A stretch of DNA of 64,000 nt from Haloterrigena alkaliphila (lineage in GTDB: Archaea; Halobacteriota; Halobacteria; Halobacteriales; Natrialbaceae), in the NCBI RefSeq assembly GCF_017352155.2, contig NZ_CP071462.1, positions 930,001-994,000 of the forward strand, written 5' to 3'. Position numbers and translations under genes: made by a program. The notes under the pieces were generated by a model. That model searched no databases. It was given only the letters and a program-made list of their open reading frames with translations, and was not told the origin of the DNA. This document shows positions 61,005 to 64,000 of the stretch, one piece after another. Within the stretch, counting starts at the first letter, position 1; each line of letters starts with the position of its first letter.

Positions 61005-61733
61005 TTATGCCACCGTCCTGCTGACGATCGAGATGCCACGGCCCTGCTGGACGCTGAAGCCGATGGAGTCGTCGACCGGCGTTTTCATGTTCTGGAACCG
61101 GCGGACGAGGATCTTCCGTCGAATCTCCTGTCCGACCGTGTTCGTCTCGATCTGAAAGTAGACGTCGGCCACGTTGCGCAGCGGCCGCAACGCGTCGTCG
61201 GCGACGCTCGTCGGATCGACGGTCATCACGACCGTCTTGTCCTGCATGGTCACGTGCCGGAGGAAGGTAACGAGCCGCTGGATGACGTGGTCCTCGTTGC
61301 CGTCGGCGATGACCGCCTCGTAGTTGGGATCGTTCCGCAACAGCCCCGACAGCGTGTCGACGAAGACCACGTCGGCCTTCCACAGGGTCTCGGCGCTTGC
61401 GAACCGGGAGAGCAGTTGTCGTTTCTTCCCCTCGTCGTGAGTGTCGACGTTGGCGTGGAGGAAAAGCAACTGCTCGTCCAACAGGAGGTCGACGACGTCG
61501 TAGGACAGCGACGCCATCTGCTGGACGAACTCCCACGACTCGAGTTCCGTCGAAATGTAGGTGACGTAGGCGCCTTCGGAGGCCATCCCGTACGAAAAGC
61601 GCTGGGAGAGCGCGCTCTTGCCGGCGCCGTCCTCGCCCTCGATGAGGACGACGCTCCCCTCGGGGAAGCCGCCGCCGATGGCGGTGTTCACGCGATCCCG
61701 TCCCGTCAGTCCGATTGAGTGATAGTCGGTCAT
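61005..61733 (-). CDS. arlH: Archaellum ATP-binding regulator ArlH (FlaH)
   Basis: A 242-residue RecA/KaiC-like protein that binds ATP and regulates ArlI. Walker A is VLIEGEDGAGKSALSQRFSY and the Walker B region is KADVVFVDTLSGLLRND. The strand/helix pattern IQRLVTFLRHVTMQDKTVVM is typical. Its ATG overlaps the stop of arlG by four bases. Confidence 0.94.
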   Translation of the reverse strand: MTDYHSIGLTGRDRVNTAIGGGFPEGSVVLIEGEDGAGKSALSQRFSYGMASEGAYVTYISTELESWEFVQQMASLSYDVVDLLLDEQLLFLHANVDTHDEGKKRQLLSRFASAETLWKADVVFVDTLSGLLRNDPNYEAVIADGNEDHVIQRLVTFLRHVTMQDKTVVMTVDPTSVADDALRPLRNVADVYFQIETNTVGQEIRRKILVRRFQNMKTPVDDSIGFSVQQGRGISIVSRTVA

Positions 61734-62200
61734 GGTACGTAGAATTCGAGCGTTTCCTCGTCGCCGTTGACGATGACGACGACCCGGTGCTCGGCGCCCG
61801 TCTCCAGCGTCTGTGGAATCTCGAGTTCGGCGACTTCACCGCGGCGCCACGCGCTCGAACTACCCTCGTGGACGGTGAGCGTGGCCGAGCCGTTCGAGAC
61901 GTACTCGCCGTCGATCAGTACGTCGAGTGCAGAGGCGTCGCTACTAAGGGTCTTCTGGCCGGTGTTCTTGATGAGAACCGAGACGGTTCCGTTTCCATCG
62001 GTCTCGTTGTAGACCGCGTCGCTGCCCGGATCGCTGATGATCTCGACGTCGGTATCGATCTGGTCCCTGACGTCGCCGCTGTAGGTATCGATCGACCCGC
62101 TGATCTCGTTGACGTTGGTCACCAGCGTCCCGGCGACGCCGGCCGCGACGAGCATCGCCGCGATGAACAGGATCAGCGAGGAGACGGAATCACTGGCCAT
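61730..62200 (-). CDS. arlG: Archaellum stator protein ArlG (FlaG)
   Basis: A 156-residue protein with one N-terminal membrane helix (SSLILFIAAMLVAAGVAGTL, about residues 7-26) and an extracytoplasmic Ig-like domain (NGTVSVLIKNTGQKTL, LDVLIDGEYV, AEHRVVVIVNGDEE). With ArlF it anchors the motor to the S-layer. It lies between arlF and arlH. Confidence 0.9.
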   Translation of the reverse strand: MASDSVSSLILFIAAMLVAAGVAGTLVTNVNEISGSIDTYSGDVRDQIDTDVEIISDPGSDAVYNETDGNGTVSVLIKNTGQKTLSSDASALDVLIDGEYVSNGSATLTVHEGSSSAWRRGEVAELEIPQTLETGAEHRVVVIVNGDEETLEFYVP

Positions 62201-62203
62201 CGG

Positions 62204-62644
62204 TCACACCTCCGTCTCCGTGACGGCGACGCCGTGTTCGGTCACGAGTTTGACCCTGTTCGGGCGGTCGGCGCTCGAGGCGACGATCGAGAGCGTCTCG
62301 CCGGGTTGCCACAGGTCCCGACCGGTGGTCCCGTTGACGCGGGTCTCGAGCCAGTCGCCGTTGGGCTCGTAGACGCCGTCTATCAGCAGATCCGTCTCGG
62401 AAACGGAGAGCGTCGTCGAGCCGGTGTTCGTCACGTTCACGGTGAGGTTGTCGGTAGTACCGTCGTAGCTCGTTTCGTTGAGTTCGATCGCGGTGTTGCG
62501 GAGATCGAGCGTTCGATCGTCGCGGTCGTCGATCGCCGTCGTTCGGTCCTCGTGGGCCGTCTGGAGTACTGGATAGGCGATCCCGACGGCGACGAGCATC
62601 CCGACGAAGATGATCGCCGTCGCACCACTGGTACTGAATCCCAC
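62204..62644 (-). CDS. arlF: Archaellum stator protein ArlF (FlaF)
   Basis: A 146-residue protein with one N-terminal membrane helix (ATAIIFVGMLVAVGIAYPVL) and a beta-sandwich domain (DNLTVNVTNTGSTTLSVSET, DLLIDGVYEPNGDWLETRV) that binds the S-layer from outside. It is a paralogue of ArlG and is three bases upstream of it. Confidence 0.9.
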   Translation of the reverse strand: MGFSTSGATAIIFVGMLVAVGIAYPVLQTAHEDRTTAIDDRDDRTLDLRNTAIELNETSYDGTTDNLTVNVTNTGSTTLSVSETDLLIDGVYEPNGDWLETRVNGTTGRDLWQPGETLSIVASSADRPNRVKLVTEHGVAVTETEV

Positions 62645-62667
62645 GCGTGATCACCTCGGTGGGCCGG

Positions 62668-63825
62668 TCACGGCCCTCGTTGCGGCGTCGATCGTTCGGG
62701 TTCGACTTCGCGTTTCGTCTCGTGGATCTCCTGCAGTTTCATGATGTACGTGTAACTGTCGGCGTGATCCTCGGCGGTCAGTTCCTCCGGCGGCGATCCC
62801 GGATCGACGTGAATATCGAGGTCCGGACCGCTGAGGACGCTCTCGAGGTGGTGCTTGACGTCCTTGCTGATCCATCCGATCTCGGCGTAGTAGGAGATCG
62901 CCCGCAACGTCGCGGCCGACCCGCCCGTCCGGACGAGCTGGGTGAGCCACTCGAAGACGAGGATATCCGTCGCGTACGTGTCCGCGAGCGTCGCCAGCGT
63001 GACGTCGTCCGAATCGTCGTCGGTCGACTCGTCGGAACGGCCGGCAGCCGCGCCATCGGCGCTCGCCGACGCCTCGTCCGGTCCTTCGACGCTGCTAGTT
63101 GCCTGCACTTCGACGCGCGTGTCGTCTTCGTCGTCGGTCGCGGTCCCGTCGGCCGCGTCCTCGTCGAACGTGATCGTCTCGCCGCCCGACGACTGCGCCG
63201 CGGCAGCGTCTTCGATCACGCCTTTGAGATCGTCGAACGACACCGTCTCGTCGTCGGCCGTCGATTCGGCTCCGCCCCCGGCCTGGAGTCCGAACCCGTC
63301 CGTCGCGGTCTCCCGGGCCCCCGCCTCGTCCTCGCCGAAGACGCCGAAGCCGTTCTCCGCCTCGCCTTCGCCGGTGAACGGGTTCACGTCGTCCGTCACC
63401 CGATCGTAGACGCCCAGGAGCTGGCGGACCCGTTCGTTCATCTCCTCCATCTGTTCCGCGACCTGTTGCTGGGAGTCCTGTACGGTGCCCAGCTCGTTCT
63501 CCTTGTCCTCGAGTTGCTCCTCGAGTTCCTCGATCCGATAGAAGAGGTCGTCGAGGTCGTCCTCGTCGCCCTTCGAGGAGCCGCGGCCGAACAGGCCGCC
63601 ACCGGCGCTGCCGCCGTCGCTCTCGCCGTCGGACTCGTCGTCACCGTCGTCCGACTCGGTCGAGTCGGCTCCCGAATCCGGATCGGCGGCCGATCCGCCA
63701 CCGGATTCGCCGGCGAACCCGTCGTTGCTTTGCCGACGCTCCTCGCGCTGGCGGCCGCGACGACCGCCGCTACTGCTGAGGAAGTCTTCGATGAGTTCGC
63801 GGAATGTTGCGAGTCCGAAATTCAT
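62668..63825 (-). CDS. arlCE: Fused archaellum protein ArlCE (FlaC-FlaE)
   Basis: A 385-residue protein. The N-terminal part has a highly acidic, Gly/Ser-rich linker (about 20-85), then a coiled coil of FlaC type (about 88-145, DLFYRIEELEEQLEDKENEL) with VRQLLGVYDRVTDDVNPF; a second disordered linker (about 150-265) leads to an ArlD/E domain (TYATDILVFEWLTQLVRTGG, TLRAISYYAEIGWISKDVKH). The fusion is the euryarchaeal form that joins motor and chemotaxis adaptors. It is the first archaellum gene of the operon in this window. Confidence 0.9.
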   Translation of the reverse strand: MNFGLATFRELIEDFLSSSGGRRGRQREERRQSNDGFAGESGGGSAADPDSGADSTESDDGDDESDGESDGGSAGGGLFGRGSSKGDEDDLDDLFYRIEELEEQLEDKENELGTVQDSQQQVAEQMEEMNERVRQLLGVYDRVTDDVNPFTGEGEAENGFGVFGEDEAGARETATDGFGLQAGGGAESTADDETVSFDDLKGVIEDAAAAQSSGGETITFDEDAADGTATDDEDDTRVEVQATSSVEGPDEASASADGAAAGRSDESTDDDSDDVTLATLADTYATDILVFEWLTQLVRTGGSAATLRAISYYAEIGWISKDVKHHLESVLSGPDLDIHVDPGSPPEELTAEDHADSYTYIMKLQEIHETKREVEPERSTPQRGP

Positions 63826-63831
63826 ATGCTC

Positions 63832-63942
63832 CTACACGAGATCCTGACGCGGCCGGGTGATCACTACGGTCGACTCGAGCGCGGGTATCGGCTCGAGGAC
63901 GCCGACGAGCGGCGTTTCCCCGGTCACACGTCGCAGACTCAT
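63832..63942 (-). CDS. Possible short leader peptide upstream of arlCE
   Basis: A 36-codon frame, MSLRRVTGETPLVGVLEPIP to its TAG at 63834-63832. The minus-strand CTTTAGG at 63968-63974 lies 26 bases before its ATG, the right place for a leaderless promoter, and the TAG is the start of TAGGAG, a ribosome-binding-like sequence six bases before the arlCE ATG. It may be a translated leader coupled to arlCE; it could also be chance. Confidence 0.35.
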   Translation of the reverse strand: MSLRRVTGETPLVGVLEPIPALESTVVITRPRQDLV

Positions 63943-64000
63943 ACTACTCCTCAGTAGTGGGCAGGGTCCTAAAGGTGTACCCTCGAGTTCGCCCCGCGTT
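63943..64000 (-). promoter_or_regulatory. Promoter region of the archaellum operon
   Basis: The minus-strand sequence has CTTTAGG (63968-63974) about 26 bases before the ATG at 63942. Only 58 bases remain before the window ends, so upstream control sites cannot be seen. Confidence 0.4.

Overview
This window comes from a haloarchaeon, most likely of the Natrialba/Natrinema/Haloterrigena group (class is clear; the family-level placement is inference). The evidence is high GC, very acidic proteins, leaderless genes with TATA-like boxes about 25 bases before the start codon, and halophile-specific families such as the LWR-salt protein, HalOD1, Bat-type HTH and DUF-only proteins. No tRNA, rRNA, CRISPR array or complete insertion sequence was seen.

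Region by region. Positions 1-4.1 kb hold two cis-prenyltransferases around a small winged-helix protein, a DUF5778-like protein and an aldehyde dehydrogenase. Positions 4.2-7.4 kb are a tetrapyrrole operon (fused siroheme decarboxylase, sirC, hemA). Positions 7.4-9.5 kb hold pterin dehydratase, LWR-salt protein, HAD hydrolase and two small Cys-rich proteins. Positions 9.6-11.1 kb are an AT-rich accessory patch with a Tat-exported, cysteine-rich halocin-C8-like precursor overlapping tail-to-tail with a four-helix membrane gene. Positions 11-25 kb carry a Bat-type regulator, MoeA, a MATE exporter, two divergent sulfatase-superfamily genes, a PfkB kinase, nucleoside hydrolase, TruA, NifU-like protein and an M28 peptidase. 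Positions 25-38 kb carry PepF, PAN, arginine decarboxylase, an LLM oxidoreductase, M42 peptidase, aconitase, a dCTP deaminase/dUTPase relative, several membrane proteins and 6-phosphogluconate dehydrogenase.

Positions 38.8-43 kb look like a small defence or conflict island: a winged-helix/SRA/HNH endonuclease (candidate modification-dependent restriction), a TumE/TumA toxin-antitoxin pair with a palindromic operator, and a PD-(D/E)XK nuclease-like protein whose promoter shares a 10-bp motif with that operator. Positions 43-54 kb have a DCC thiol oxidoreductase beside a lipase-maturation-factor-like membrane protein, a Zn alcohol dehydrogenase/SRPBCC pair, an HpcH/HpaI aldolase, a cupin gene broken by a 13-bp tandem duplication, an MFS transporter, a second HTH/TumE-like pair and a beta-CASP ribonuclease. 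Positions 55-64 kb contain ribosomal protein S6e, a PadR-like regulator and the archaellum motor operon arlCE-F-G-H-I-J with an extra arlE-like gene; archaellins are not in the window.

The most unusual content is intergenic. (1) Three copies of a roughly 150-bp element share a 12-nt hairpin loop (TCRCTRTYRCTC) closed by stems whose sequences differ but whose pairing is kept, as in a structured RNA or a palindrome-ended mobile element. (2) Four arrays of perfect short hairpins, most with 3-nt loops; one 102-bp piece sits in frame inside the siroheme decarboxylase. (3) Two long inverted-repeat elements. (4) Four short tandem-repeat arrays, mostly at gene 3' ends.
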